Below, piece after piece: positions 47,367 through 55,432 of a DNA stretch of 64,000 bases. The translations under genes and the position numbers were made by a program. The notes beneath the pieces were generated by a model that had not been told where the DNA came from, did not search any database, and was given only the letters and a program-made list of their open reading frames with translations. Numbering within the stretch: the stretch's first letter is position 1; every line of letters begins with the position of its first letter. Source of the stretch: Gemmatimonadaceae bacterium (GTDB lineage Bacteria > Gemmatimonadota > Gemmatimonadetes > Gemmatimonadales > Gemmatimonadaceae). The DNA lies in the NCBI GenBank assembly GCA_019752115.1, contig JAIEMN010000022.1, forward strand, positions 62,001 through 126,000, written 5' to 3'.

Positions 47367-47515
47367 GAATGACGAGTGGCGAGAGCCGGCATCGGGGCGG
47401 GACCCCAAAGGTAGTCGCGGGAACACGACCTGTCCCTGTCGTACGGCGCGGGGCGCCGCCGGTTTCTCGCGATGTCCCGTCGGTGCCCGAGAGCTATCCC
47501 GCAGCCCGTCTGGGC

Positions 47516-47521
47516 TATCTT
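47516..47521 (+). promoter_or_regulatory. -10-like TATCTT, leaderless start
   Basis: GGGCTATCTT ends 6 nt before ATG 47528, no SD. Confidence 0.45.
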
Positions 47522-47527
47522 TCCGGC

Positions 47528-48079
47528 ATGTCTGCTCCCACTGCCCCGCTCGGTCGCTTCGCGCGCCTGCATGCCCGTCTGCAGCAGTGGGCCGATGCCG
47601 GCTGGGCGAACAGCGTGGTGCTCGGCTGGGGGCTGCTGCAGGGGTTCATCTTCCCGGGGCTCGCCGATCTGTTTTTTCTGCCGCTGGCGCTCGCCCGCCC
47701 GGCGCGCGCGTACACGCTGGCCCTCGTGGCAACGGCTGGCACGATGATCGGGTCGGTTGGGCTGTACTGGCTGGGACACGAGGCGCTGTCGGTACTCCAG
47801 GGGCCGCTCGCGAACTTCTTTGACTTGTCACCGGCCACGATCGATCGCTACCGCGGCACGCTCGCCGAGTGGGGCGGGTGGGCGATCTTTGCGAGTACCA
47901 TGAGCCCGTTGTCCACGAAACTCACGAGCATCGCCTCGGGGATCGTGGGCGTGCCGTTCGTGGAATTCTTTCTGGCGCTGGCCGCGGGGCGTCTGACGCG
48001 CACGATGGTGTTCGCGTGGCTCGTGCGCCATGGGGGCGCGCAGGCCGTGGAGCGGTGGACCGGCAAGAAGGTCGCGTGA
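47528..48079 (+). CDS. DedA/YqaA-like membrane protein
   Basis: 183 residues, about four membrane helices. The segment GLLQGFIFPGLADLFFLPLALARP and ASTMSPLSTKLTSIASGIVGVPFVEFFLA recall DedA/SNARE-associated proteins, although the DedA F/YxRxxP-type motif is not clear. Role may be lipid flipping. Next gene begins 2 nt after the stop. Confidence 0.65.
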   Translation: MSAPTAPLGRFARLHARLQQWADAGWANSVVLGWGLLQGFIFPGLADLFFLPLALARPARAYTLALVATAGTMIGSVGLYWLGHEALSVLQGPLANFFDLSPATIDRYRGTLAEWGGWAIFASTMSPLSTKLTSIASGIVGVPFVEFFLALAAGRLTRTMVFAWLVRHGGAQAVERWTGKKVA

Positions 48080-48081
48080 CG

Positions 48082-48714
48082 ATGCATCCGATCGATCCAG
48101 CAGAGCTGCATGGCATCCTGACATTTCTGCGCCGCGCCGAGGCGCTCAAGATGACGACGCGGACGTCGTGGACGTCGGACGGCGCACCGGAAACGGTGGC
48201 GAGTCATACGTGGCGCCTCTGCCTCATGGCGATGGTGCTGGCGCCGTGCGTGCCGGGGATCGACCTGGGGAAGCTGCTGCGCATCTGCGTGGTGCACGAT
48301 CTGGGCGAAGCGATCGGCGGCGACATCTCGGCGGTGCTGCAGGCGGGGGTACCAAGCAAGGCGGCGCAGGAGCGTGCGGACCTGCTGGAGCTCACGAAGG
48401 AGTTGCCGGTGTCGCTGCGCGACGAACTGGTGGCACTGTGGGATGAGTACGAATCGGCCTCGAGTCCCGAGGCACGGTTGGCCAAGGGGCTCGACAAGCT
48501 CGAGACGATCCTGCAGCACAATCAGGGGGCGATGCCGGCAGGGTTCGACTTCCGGTTCAACCTGGGGTATGGGGCGACGTACACGAGTTCGGAGCCGGCG
48601 CTGAGGCAGGTGCGGGAAGTGCTGGATGGGGAGACGGAGCGACGTGCTTTAGAGCGGGAAGACGAACGGCGGGAAGACTTGCTGCGGGAAGACGTACGGC
48701 GGGATGGGGTGTGA
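48082..48714 (+). CDS. HD-domain phosphohydrolase (YfbR/HD_3-like)
   Basis: 210 residues; ATG 48082, or GTG 48076 overlapping the previous stop. HD motif: VASHTWRLCLMAM (first His) and VVHDLGEAIGGDI (HD pair), with a later Asp in KGLDKLETIL. Related to 5'-nucleotidase YfbR-type enzymes. The C-terminus is a charged repeat (REDERREDLLREDVRRDG), encoded by repeated CGGGAAGAC. GTGA overlap with tgt. Confidence 0.8.
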   Translation: MHPIDPAELHGILTFLRRAEALKMTTRTSWTSDGAPETVASHTWRLCLMAMVLAPCVPGIDLGKLLRICVVHDLGEAIGGDISAVLQAGVPSKAAQERADLLELTKELPVSLRDELVALWDEYESASSPEARLAKGLDKLETILQHNQGAMPAGFDFRFNLGYGATYTSSEPALRQVREVLDGETERRALEREDERREDLLREDVRRDGV

Positions 48715-49910
48715 GCGCGTTTTCGTTTCGCACGTCGAACGCCAACGGGGCGGCGCGGCTGGGGTGGTTCACGACGCCGCATGGGGTGATCGAGACGCCG
48801 GCGTTCATGCCGGTGGGGACGCATGCGAGCGTGCGCGGGCTCGCTATGCCGGAGCTCCGTGCGGCTGGCGCGCGGATGATTCTCGCCAATGCGTATCACC
48901 TGTATCTCCGGCCGGGCGACGAGATGGTGCGCGCCCTTGGCGGCGTGCATGCCTTCGCGCGGTGGGATGGGCCAATGCTCACCGACTCGGGCGGATACCA
49001 GGTGTTCTCGCTGTCACGCTACCGGTCGGTCTCTGAGCACGGGGTCGAGTTCAAGAGCAAGCTCGATGGCTCGCTGCACCAGTACACGCCGGAGCGGGTG
49101 ATGCAGATCGAGCGCAACATCGGCGCCGATGTGATCATGCAGCTCGACGAGCTTATCGAAGGTGGCTCCCCCTATCGCGCGAGTGGCGCGGCGATGGAGC
49201 GCAGCCTGCGCTGGCTCGAGCGGTGTCGCGTGGAGTTCGAACGCATAGAACGCGAGGGGCGCGCGCCGTTGCCCGCGCTCACGGTGCCCGAGGGCGCGCC
49301 GGCGCTGCACACCACGGTGGACGCGCCGCCGCAGGCGCTCTTTCCCATCGTGCAGGGCGGCACCCACGACGATCTGCGCGCCCGCAGCATCGAAAGCATC
49401 CTGAGTGCCGGCGATTGGGTCGGCATCGCGGTGGGCGGCTTGAGCGTAGGCGAAGCGAAGGAGGCGATGTACCACACCTTCGACACCTGCGCGCCGCTGC
49501 TGCCGTGGGACAAGCCCCGCTACCTCATGGGCGTGGGTTTCCCCGATGATCTGCTCGAAGCCGTCGGGCGCGGCATGGACCTCTTCGACTGCGTCGCGCC
49601 AACGCGCATGGGTCGCCATGGGACCGTGTTCACACCCACGGGCAAAGTGCAGATCACGAAGAGCAGTTATCGGCTGGATCGCCGGCCGCTGGTCGCGACG
49701 TGTCCGTGCCCGGCGTGTACCCAGTATGACCGGGCGTACCTACGGCATCTGCATGTGACCGAGGAGCCCCTCGGCCCGCGACTCCTGGCGCTGCACAACC
49801 TCACGTTCCTCATGGAGCTCATGCGGGAAACGAGAGCACGGCTTCGCGAAGGCTCGTTTGGCTCGTGGGCGGCGGAGTGGCTTTGGCGTTATCGCGGGCG
49901 GAGAGAGTGA
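48711..49910 (+). CDS. tgt: Queuine/preQ1 tRNA-ribosyltransferase
   Basis: 399 residues. Base-exchange at tRNA G34. Substrate-binding DSGGYQVFSL (Asp92), the nucleophilic Asp in DLFDCVAPTR, and the zinc site CPCPACTQYDRAYLRHL are all present. A short insert REGRAPLPALTVPEGAP lies between the TIM-barrel parts. GTG start overlapping the HD gene stop (GTGA). Confidence 0.95.
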   Translation: MSAFSFRTSNANGAARLGWFTTPHGVIETPAFMPVGTHASVRGLAMPELRAAGARMILANAYHLYLRPGDEMVRALGGVHAFARWDGPMLTDSGGYQVFSLSRYRSVSEHGVEFKSKLDGSLHQYTPERVMQIERNIGADVIMQLDELIEGGSPYRASGAAMERSLRWLERCRVEFERIEREGRAPLPALTVPEGAPALHTTVDAPPQALFPIVQGGTHDDLRARSIESILSAGDWVGIAVGGLSVGEAKEAMYHTFDTCAPLLPWDKPRYLMGVGFPDDLLEAVGRGMDLFDCVAPTRMGRHGTVFTPTGKVQITKSSYRLDRRPLVATCPCPACTQYDRAYLRHLHVTEEPLGPRLLALHNLTFLMELMRETRARLREGSFGSWAAEWLWRYRGRRE

Positions 49911-50030
49911 ACATCTCGCACAGAGACACAGTGAACACAGAGGGACACAGGGTATTTCTTTTTCGTTGATCGTTTTTCTCTGTGCGTCTCTGTGACCCTC
50001 CGTGCCTCTGTGCGAGACACTCACCACTCA
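49908..50030. repeat. Long inverted repeat 7, stop codon to stop codon
   Basis: Arms begin GAGTGAACATCTCGCACAG and end GAGACACTCACCACTC, rich in CACAGAGACACAG-type triplets, with TTGATCG at the centre (49967-49973). The outer ends hold the tgt stop (49908-49910) and the aquaporin stop (50028-50030). Arms about 60 bp with many mismatches. Confidence 0.8.
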
Positions 50031-50759
50031 AGCCGGCGCGATGGCTCGCAGCAGGAGCACGGCACTCACCGCGCCGATGATCGGCCCCACGATGGGGATC
50101 CACGCGTAGCTCCAGTCGCTGCTCCCCTTCCCGGCGATCGGGAGGAGCGCGTGGGCGATGCGCGGTCCGAGATCACGTGCGGGGTTGATCGCGTAGCCGG
50201 TGGGGCCGCCGAGTCCGAGGCCGACGCCCCACACCACCGCACTGACGAAGATGGGCGTCAGATTGCTCGCTGGCGTTGTGCCGCTCACGCCGCGCATGCC
50301 AAGTGCCGAGGCAATGAACACCAGCGCGAAGGTGCCGATCGCTTCGGTGATCAGATTATTCAGCGGATGCCGAATGGCCGGGCCCGTCGAAAAGCAGGCC
50401 AGGATATCGGCAGCATTCGTGGCCCGCCGCCAGTGATTGAGATACGCGAGCCACACCAGCGTGGCACCGGCGATGGCGCCGGCGAGCTGGGCACCGATGT
50501 GCCAGAGCGCATTAGACAGCGTGCGGGCGCCCGTGACCACATTGGCGATACTGCCGGCGGGGTTGAGTTCACCCGGCGCACCCAGCGCCAGCGCGACGGC
50601 CACGCCGGCCAGCACGGCCAGGGCCCATCCGGTGGTGATGACGATCCACCCCCCATTCTGGCCCTTCGTCTCGGGAAGCACCACGTTGGCAACGACGCCG
50701 TTGCCGAGCAGGATGAGGACGAACGTTCCGAAGAACTCGCCCAAGGCAGTGGTTGGCAT
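50028..50759 (-). CDS. glpF: Aquaglyceroporin (MIP family, GlpF-like)
   Basis: 243 residues, six helices plus the two half-helices with NPA: ELNPAGS and AINPARDLGPR, where Asp after the second NPAR marks the glycerol-transporting branch. Passive channel for glycerol and water in the inner membrane. Divergent from the metallo-beta-lactamase-fold gene, 43 bp apart. Confidence 0.9.
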   Translation of the reverse strand: MPTTALGEFFGTFVLILLGNGVVANVVLPETKGQNGGWIVITTGWALAVLAGVAVALALGAPGELNPAGSIANVVTGARTLSNALWHIGAQLAGAIAGATLVWLAYLNHWRRATNAADILACFSTGPAIRHPLNNLITEAIGTFALVFIASALGMRGVSGTTPASNLTPIFVSAVVWGVGLGLGGPTGYAINPARDLGPRIAHALLPIAGKGSSDWSYAWIPIVGPIIGAVSAVLLLRAIAPA

Positions 50760-50802
50760 CTCCGAGTTTGCGCCCGAGCCCCGCAGGCCGCAACTTCGCG
50801 AC

Positions 50803-51762
50803 ATGCCTGCCACCTTCCCTTCCCGCTGGCGCGGCCTCGCGGCTCTTGGCGCCGCCGCCCTTCTCGCGGCCACCGCCCTGCCCGCGCAGGCGCCCGTGGT
50901 CCGTACCGCCTTCCCCGACGCGCGCGGCATCCCGCTCACGGCATTCCCACGCTTCGTGAAGCTGGCGGATCGCGTCTACGGCTATGAGGAAATCCGGAAT
51001 CCTGGCATGACCACGGTCAGCCTCGTGGTCATCGGCACCAACGGCGTGCTCATCGCCGATGGGCAGGGGTCACCGGCGGCGACGCAAACGATGGTGAACA
51101 AGATCAAGGAGCTCACACCGCTGCCGATCAAGTGGTACGTGGTGGGCTCCGATCACGGCGACCACACCGCCGGCAACAGCGTCCTGCCGAAGGACATCAA
51201 GTACGTCGTGAGCCCGGCGTCGCTCGCGCAGCTCAAGAAGGACTCGGCCGCCGCCACTCAGGGGCGCGTCGTAGTCGTGCCTCCCGCCGCCATGACCGGC
51301 ACCGAAGAGACGATCGACGTGGGCGGCACCACCGTGAAGGTCCTCAATCTGGGCCGCGCGCACACGGGCGGCGATCTCATGGTGCAGCTGCCGCGCGAGA
51401 AGATCCTCTTCATGAGCGAGGTCTACCTCAATCGCGTCTTCCCGGCGATGCGCTCAGCGTACCCAAGCGAGTGGGTGAGGACGGTGGACGCGGCGCTCGC
51501 GCTCAAGAACGTGGACCGCTTCGTACCGGGACACGGCTTCATCGAAGAACCCAAGGTCTCTCGCGAGGAGCTCGTGACCTTCCGCGATGCGCTCGTGAGC
51601 GTGATTGCCGAAGTGAAGCGGCAGAAGACGCTCGGCGTGAGCGTGGACGACGCGGTGAAGCAGGCCCAGTGGGGCGCGCTGAGCAGCTGGATGCTGGCGG
51701 ACCAGCAGGGGCCGATCGCGGTACGGCGGGTGTGGCTGGAGTTGGATGGAACGCTGAAGTAA
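50803..51762 (+). CDS. Exported metallo-beta-lactamase-fold hydrolase, first His replaced
   Basis: 319 residues with a signal peptide (LAALGAAALLAATALPAQA). MBL landmarks: VLIADGQGS, VVGSDHGDHTAGNSVL (Ser116-Asp-His118-Gly-Asp120-His121), LGRAHTGGDLMV (His), FVPGHGFIEEP (His). The usual HxHxDH has Ser where the first His is expected. A single-metal or altered Zn1 site is likely. Substrate not predictable; neither a known beta-lactamase nor a glyoxalase II. Confidence 0.8.
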   Translation: MPATFPSRWRGLAALGAAALLAATALPAQAPVVRTAFPDARGIPLTAFPRFVKLADRVYGYEEIRNPGMTTVSLVVIGTNGVLIADGQGSPAATQTMVNKIKELTPLPIKWYVVGSDHGDHTAGNSVLPKDIKYVVSPASLAQLKKDSAAATQGRVVVVPPAAMTGTEETIDVGGTTVKVLNLGRAHTGGDLMVQLPREKILFMSEVYLNRVFPAMRSAYPSEWVRTVDAALALKNVDRFVPGHGFIEEPKVSREELVTFRDALVSVIAEVKRQKTLGVSVDDAVKQAQWGALSSWMLADQQGPIAVRRVWLELDGTLK

Positions 51763-51880
51763 CCCACAACCCACGACGAACCCACCACCCACGACCAACT
51801 CATAACCCACGACCAAAAACACGAAACCCAGAATTGATCGGTTCTGGGTTTCGTGTTTTTGGTTTTGGGTTGTGGGTTTA
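51760..51880. repeat. Long inverted repeat 5 (GATCAGTT family), stop codon to stop codon
   Basis: Core AATTGATCGGTT (51834-51845); the right arm reads GATCGGTTCTGGGTTTCG then GTTTTTGG and TGTGGGTTTA. The left arm repeats the complement and carries extra partial copies of the AACCCACGACC unit, making it longer. It runs from the MBL-gene stop (51760-51762) to the stop of the convergent small gene (51878-51880). Confidence 0.85.
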
Positions 51881-52228
51881 CTGCGGTTTACGCTCCGCCA
51901 GCCGCCCAATTCCCCCCGCCAGCCCCCCGCTCTGCAGCGCCGGCAGCAGCACCGTCACGGCCAGCAACGCCGCGCCGGGGAGCTTGAAGTTCGCGCCGAT
52001 CATCTCGGCGAAGTGGGCCACGGGCGCGCCGCGCACCGCGGCGACGGCCAGCAACAGCGCGGTCGCCACGAGCGCGGAGAGAAAGCCGATACGAAAGGCG
52101 CCGCGCCCGCCGCCGAGTCCGACGAGCGCGCCAATGATGATCCCGGCGCCTGCCGCGCCCCAGATGCCACCGAAGCTGAGGGCGAGGACCTGCACCACCA
52201 GCGCGAGCACGAAATGCGATGACTTCAT
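51878..52228 (-). CDS. Small hydrophobic membrane protein, unknown
   Basis: 116 residues, three to four membrane helices with Gly-rich turns (FGGIWGAAGAGIIIGALVGLGGG). No motif recognised. The stop codon is the end of repeat 5. It is 11 nt downstream of the penicillin-acylase stop on the same strand? No: the acylase ends at 52240, upstream of this gene's ATG at 52228, so this gene follows the acylase in the same direction and may share its transcript. Confidence 0.65.
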   Translation of the reverse strand: MKSSHFVLALVVQVLALSFGGIWGAAGAGIIIGALVGLGGGRGAFRIGFLSALVATALLLAVAAVRGAPVAHFAEMIGANFKLPGAALLAVTVLLPALQSGGLAGGIGRLAERKPQ

Positions 52229-52239
52229 CGTGATCTCCG

Positions 52240-54783
52240 TTAGCGGGCGCCGGCGGCGCGCAGGGTGAGTGTGGCTTTCACGTCACCGCTCGCGAGTTCG
52301 GCGGGTGTATGCGGCGTTCGTACGCTGTCGAGCGTGCCCTCCGTCCAGAGCGGATAGCGATCGAGATAGCGCGGGCTCGCGGGGTTGCCGCTCTGCCCGC
52401 CCGGATACGTGGCGCGAATGACGGGCTGCTTGTCGAGCTCTACCACCATGCGCCAGCTGGCACCGAAGTTCGCGCGCTTCGAGGCGACACTGGGGTTCAG
52501 TGTCCCCCGTCCGCCATTGATACCGGCGTCGGGCGCGGCAAAGCCGGCCAGGCGCAGCAGGTGCGCCGGGTGCGCGGGCGTCGTGCGCTCCCACGTCCAC
52601 GGGTCCTTGGTCGGATCGCCGAACTGCGTCACCAGCGTGTCGTACGCCCACGCGAGAGCGCTCGCCATGAGGCGATCGCGATCTTCGATCACACTCGCGG
52701 TCCGACGATCGTCCCACCACGCGTTGCTCGAGTCCGCGATGAGCTGCAGCAGACGCGATTCGCTCGGCGTGGCCACCCGCGTGTCCTTGCCCTTGGGCAT
52801 GAGCTCGTCGTAGAGCTGCTGCGTGAGCCGCCCCATGGCCGTTTCGAAGAGACGCGCGCCGGTATTCGACTTGGTATAGGCGCGGTCCCACGTGCCGAGC
52901 ATATCGACGGCGGCCTTGAGCGACTTGTCGGTGTCGCCCTGCTGCACACGCACGGTGCCCGCATGCACGAACGCCGGCACCAGGCGATCGGCGCGTACGC
53001 TGGTGGGGTTGGTCTGGAACTGCCGCATCTTGTCCGGTGTCATGCTGCTGTCCCCGCGCAACAGGCGGTTGATCTGCAGCGCGCGCCAGATCTCGTAGTG
53101 CCCATCGACGCCGAGATAGAGCGGGTCGATCTCCGGATCGATCGGCTCCTGATTGGCACTCGCGAGATACCCCTGCGCGGGCCGAATGCTTTGCGGATAG
53201 CGCGCGACCGGGCGGAAGCCGAGCCAGTCGTTCTTGCGGGTATTCCCTTCGAGAATCGCCGTGCCGCGGCCGCTGTCGGCGCGAATGGGATACTTGCCGG
53301 TGGAGCGAATGGCAATCGTGCCGGCCGTGTCGGCCACGATCATGTTCTGCGCCGGCGCGGTGAAGTACGTCGCCATTGAATCAAGGAACGCCTCGGCGGT
53401 GTTCGCATGTGCGGCGCTGTAGAAGCCCATGATCTCCTGCCCGGCTTCGAGCACCGTCCAGCGCATGGAGAGCCACTCGCTCCCTTGGCGGCGCATCGGC
53501 CCCCGGTGCGTGTAGTACACCGTATCGGTGACAATCAGCGCGCCGCGCTTGTCGCGATACTGCTCCACGCGAGTGTCCACGAATGGCGTGCGCTGCCCAT
53601 CCAGCTCATAGGTGGTGGGGTTGGCCTTGTCGTCCACCGTTTCGCGCCAGAAGTCCATGACGTCGGCGCCAGTGTTGGTGAAGCTCCAGGCGAGCGAACG
53701 GTTGTAGCCGATCGTGACGCCGGGCGCGCCCGGAATGGTGACGCCGCCGATGTCCATCTTGCCCGGCACGACCATATGCACTTCATACCAGATACTTGGC
53801 AGCGTGAGCTCGAGATGCGGATCCCCCGCGAGCAACGCCTTGCCACTCCTGCTGCGCTGCGGCGCGACGGCCCAGTTGTTCGAGGCAAACGCGCGCTCCT
53901 GCTGCAGCAGCGCGCGCTCCTCGGGGGAGCCCTCACGGTCGCGCGTCCAGCGCAGTGGGCCCACGTCGCTGCCACGCATCAGTTGCGCAAGGAATCGCAC
54001 CGCCGTGCTATCGGGGGCGCTGGGCGCCGGCAGCGGGGTGAGCGCTTCGCGCGGCGCATTACGCGGCGCCGGCTGAATGGGCTCCTGCACGGGGGAGTCG
54101 CTGTCGAAGATCGCGCGCGCCGCCGCATCACCGATCGTGGCACGAGCCTGCAGCAGGTCCAGCTCCACCGGCGCGTGCGCGAGCGTGTACCCCATGCGAT
54201 TGAGCAGGTGCAGCGTGTAGATCGGCTTCCACTCGCGTGGCGCCACCTGCAGCAGCTTGTACTCCACCGGCCACTGCGAGGCCGGGAGTGCGCGGCGATA
54301 GGCGTTGATCCCGTCGGCGTAGGCCTGCAGGATCTGCATCATGGGGCCGTTCGGGTCCATCCCCTTGAAGCGGAGCTCCGCCGAACGCGGCATCCCCAGA
54401 TGGCGCGTCTCCTGATCGGCGCTCAACGCCACGTCGCCCACGAGTTCCGTCAGGGTGCCCTCGCCGGCGCGGCTCTGGACCTCCAGCTGGAAGAGGCGGT
54501 CGCGCGCCACCACGTAGCCCAGCGCGCGGACGGCATCGAGCTCGGTGGTGGCGAAGATGTGCGGGACGCTGCGGCTGTCATAGCGCACGTCCACTTCTCC
54601 GGTCATGCCGGGGATGGCGGCGGTGGCGCTGGCCGGGAGGTCATTCTGGGCGTTGGCCCAGAGCCCCACCGACGGGGACAGGAGCGCGTTGAGGGGGGGC
54701 ACGGCGCCGACCCCCTGGGTGCCGGCCCAGGTGGCCGCAGCCCCCAGCGCCAGCAGTGACACGGCAGAAACGAGTTTGGCCAT
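52240..54783 (-). CDS. Penicillin acylase-family N-terminal-nucleophile hydrolase
   Basis: 847 residues with a signal sequence (AKLVSAVSLLALGAAATWAG). Alpha-chain region with VRYDSRSVPHIFATTELDAVRALGYVVARDRLFQLE, then the autocatalytic cleavage point before Ser301 (AFASNNWAV), where Ser becomes the N-terminal nucleophile of the beta chain, and Asn/His-rich conserved segments (GDPHLELTLPSIWYEVH). Exported acylase of beta-lactams, acyl-homoserine lactones or similar amides. Divergent from the ECF sigma gene. ATG 54783 chosen. Confidence 0.92.
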   Translation of the reverse strand: MAKLVSAVSLLALGAAATWAGTQGVGAVPPLNALLSPSVGLWANAQNDLPASATAAIPGMTGEVDVRYDSRSVPHIFATTELDAVRALGYVVARDRLFQLEVQSRAGEGTLTELVGDVALSADQETRHLGMPRSAELRFKGMDPNGPMMQILQAYADGINAYRRALPASQWPVEYKLLQVAPREWKPIYTLHLLNRMGYTLAHAPVELDLLQARATIGDAAARAIFDSDSPVQEPIQPAPRNAPREALTPLPAPSAPDSTAVRFLAQLMRGSDVGPLRWTRDREGSPEERALLQQERAFASNNWAVAPQRSRSGKALLAGDPHLELTLPSIWYEVHMVVPGKMDIGGVTIPGAPGVTIGYNRSLAWSFTNTGADVMDFWRETVDDKANPTTYELDGQRTPFVDTRVEQYRDKRGALIVTDTVYYTHRGPMRRQGSEWLSMRWTVLEAGQEIMGFYSAAHANTAEAFLDSMATYFTAPAQNMIVADTAGTIAIRSTGKYPIRADSGRGTAILEGNTRKNDWLGFRPVARYPQSIRPAQGYLASANQEPIDPEIDPLYLGVDGHYEIWRALQINRLLRGDSSMTPDKMRQFQTNPTSVRADRLVPAFVHAGTVRVQQGDTDKSLKAAVDMLGTWDRAYTKSNTGARLFETAMGRLTQQLYDELMPKGKDTRVATPSESRLLQLIADSSNAWWDDRRTASVIEDRDRLMASALAWAYDTLVTQFGDPTKDPWTWERTTPAHPAHLLRLAGFAAPDAGINGGRGTLNPSVASKRANFGASWRMVVELDKQPVIRATYPGGQSGNPASPRYLDRYPLWTEGTLDSVRTPHTPAELASGDVKATLTLRAAGAR

Positions 54784-54916
54784 CCGGGAAGGATCCGATC
54801 TGGCGCTCCGGTGTGCAAGTTCGGACGTGGCCGGCGTCTCCCCCAGTGACCGCCACTTTCGGGCGGTGGAACGGGCAGCGGATGTGAACGGGCGAGACGC
54901 CAAACGGGATTGCGCA

Positions 54917-55432
54917 ATGGATCACGTGGACCGGCTGTTTCGGGAGTATCACGCCCCCGTCGTGCGGTATCTCACACGACGATTGGGAGATCGTGACCTC
55001 GCCGAGGAATTGGCACAGGAGACCTTCGTGCGGGCGCTGCGGCATGCGCCGGCCACGAACGAGCGCGCGTGGATCTTTGCCGTCGCGACGAACCTCGTGC
55101 GCGACGAGGCGCGCCGCGATGCGCGCGAACGGAAGCGACTGACGATGCTCCGCCTCGAGGCCGAGGAAGCACTGGAGCCGGAGCCGACGTCGCTCGAACG
55201 ATTGCAGGAGCAGGCGCTGGCCCGCTCGGCGGTGGACGCACTCGCCGAGAAGGACCGGATGGCGCTGCTGCTCCGTGAAGAAGGGCTCGACTATCACGAA
55301 ATCGCCGCCGCCCTCGGACTCGCCGTGGGGAGCGTGGGCACGACGCTGTCGCGTGCCCGTCGCCGGCTCGTGGACGCTTATGAGGCGCTGCAGCGTGATC
55401 GCGCGGCGCGGGAGGGGACCGATGTCGCGTGA
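54917..55432 (+). CDS. ECF sigma factor partnered with VWA anti-sigma
   Basis: 171 residues. Region 2 LFREYHAPVVRYLTRRLGDRDLAEELAQETFVRALRHAP and region 4 AEKDRMALLLREEGLDYHEIAAALGLAVGSVGTTLSRARRRLV are present. The next gene, coding a zf-HC2/VWA protein, starts 11 bases before the sigma stop, so the pair are coupled; the partner is expected to hold the sigma at the membrane. Confidence 0.92.
   Translation: MDHVDRLFREYHAPVVRYLTRRLGDRDLAEELAQETFVRALRHAPATNERAWIFAVATNLVRDEARRDARERKRLTMLRLEAEEALEPEPTSLERLQEQALARSAVDALAEKDRMALLLREEGLDYHEIAAALGLAVGSVGTTLSRARRRLVDAYEALQRDRAAREGTDVA

Noticed and set aside
50803-51762. Resistance beta-lactamase
   Set aside because: Fold only; first His missing and no B1/B2/B3 class signature.
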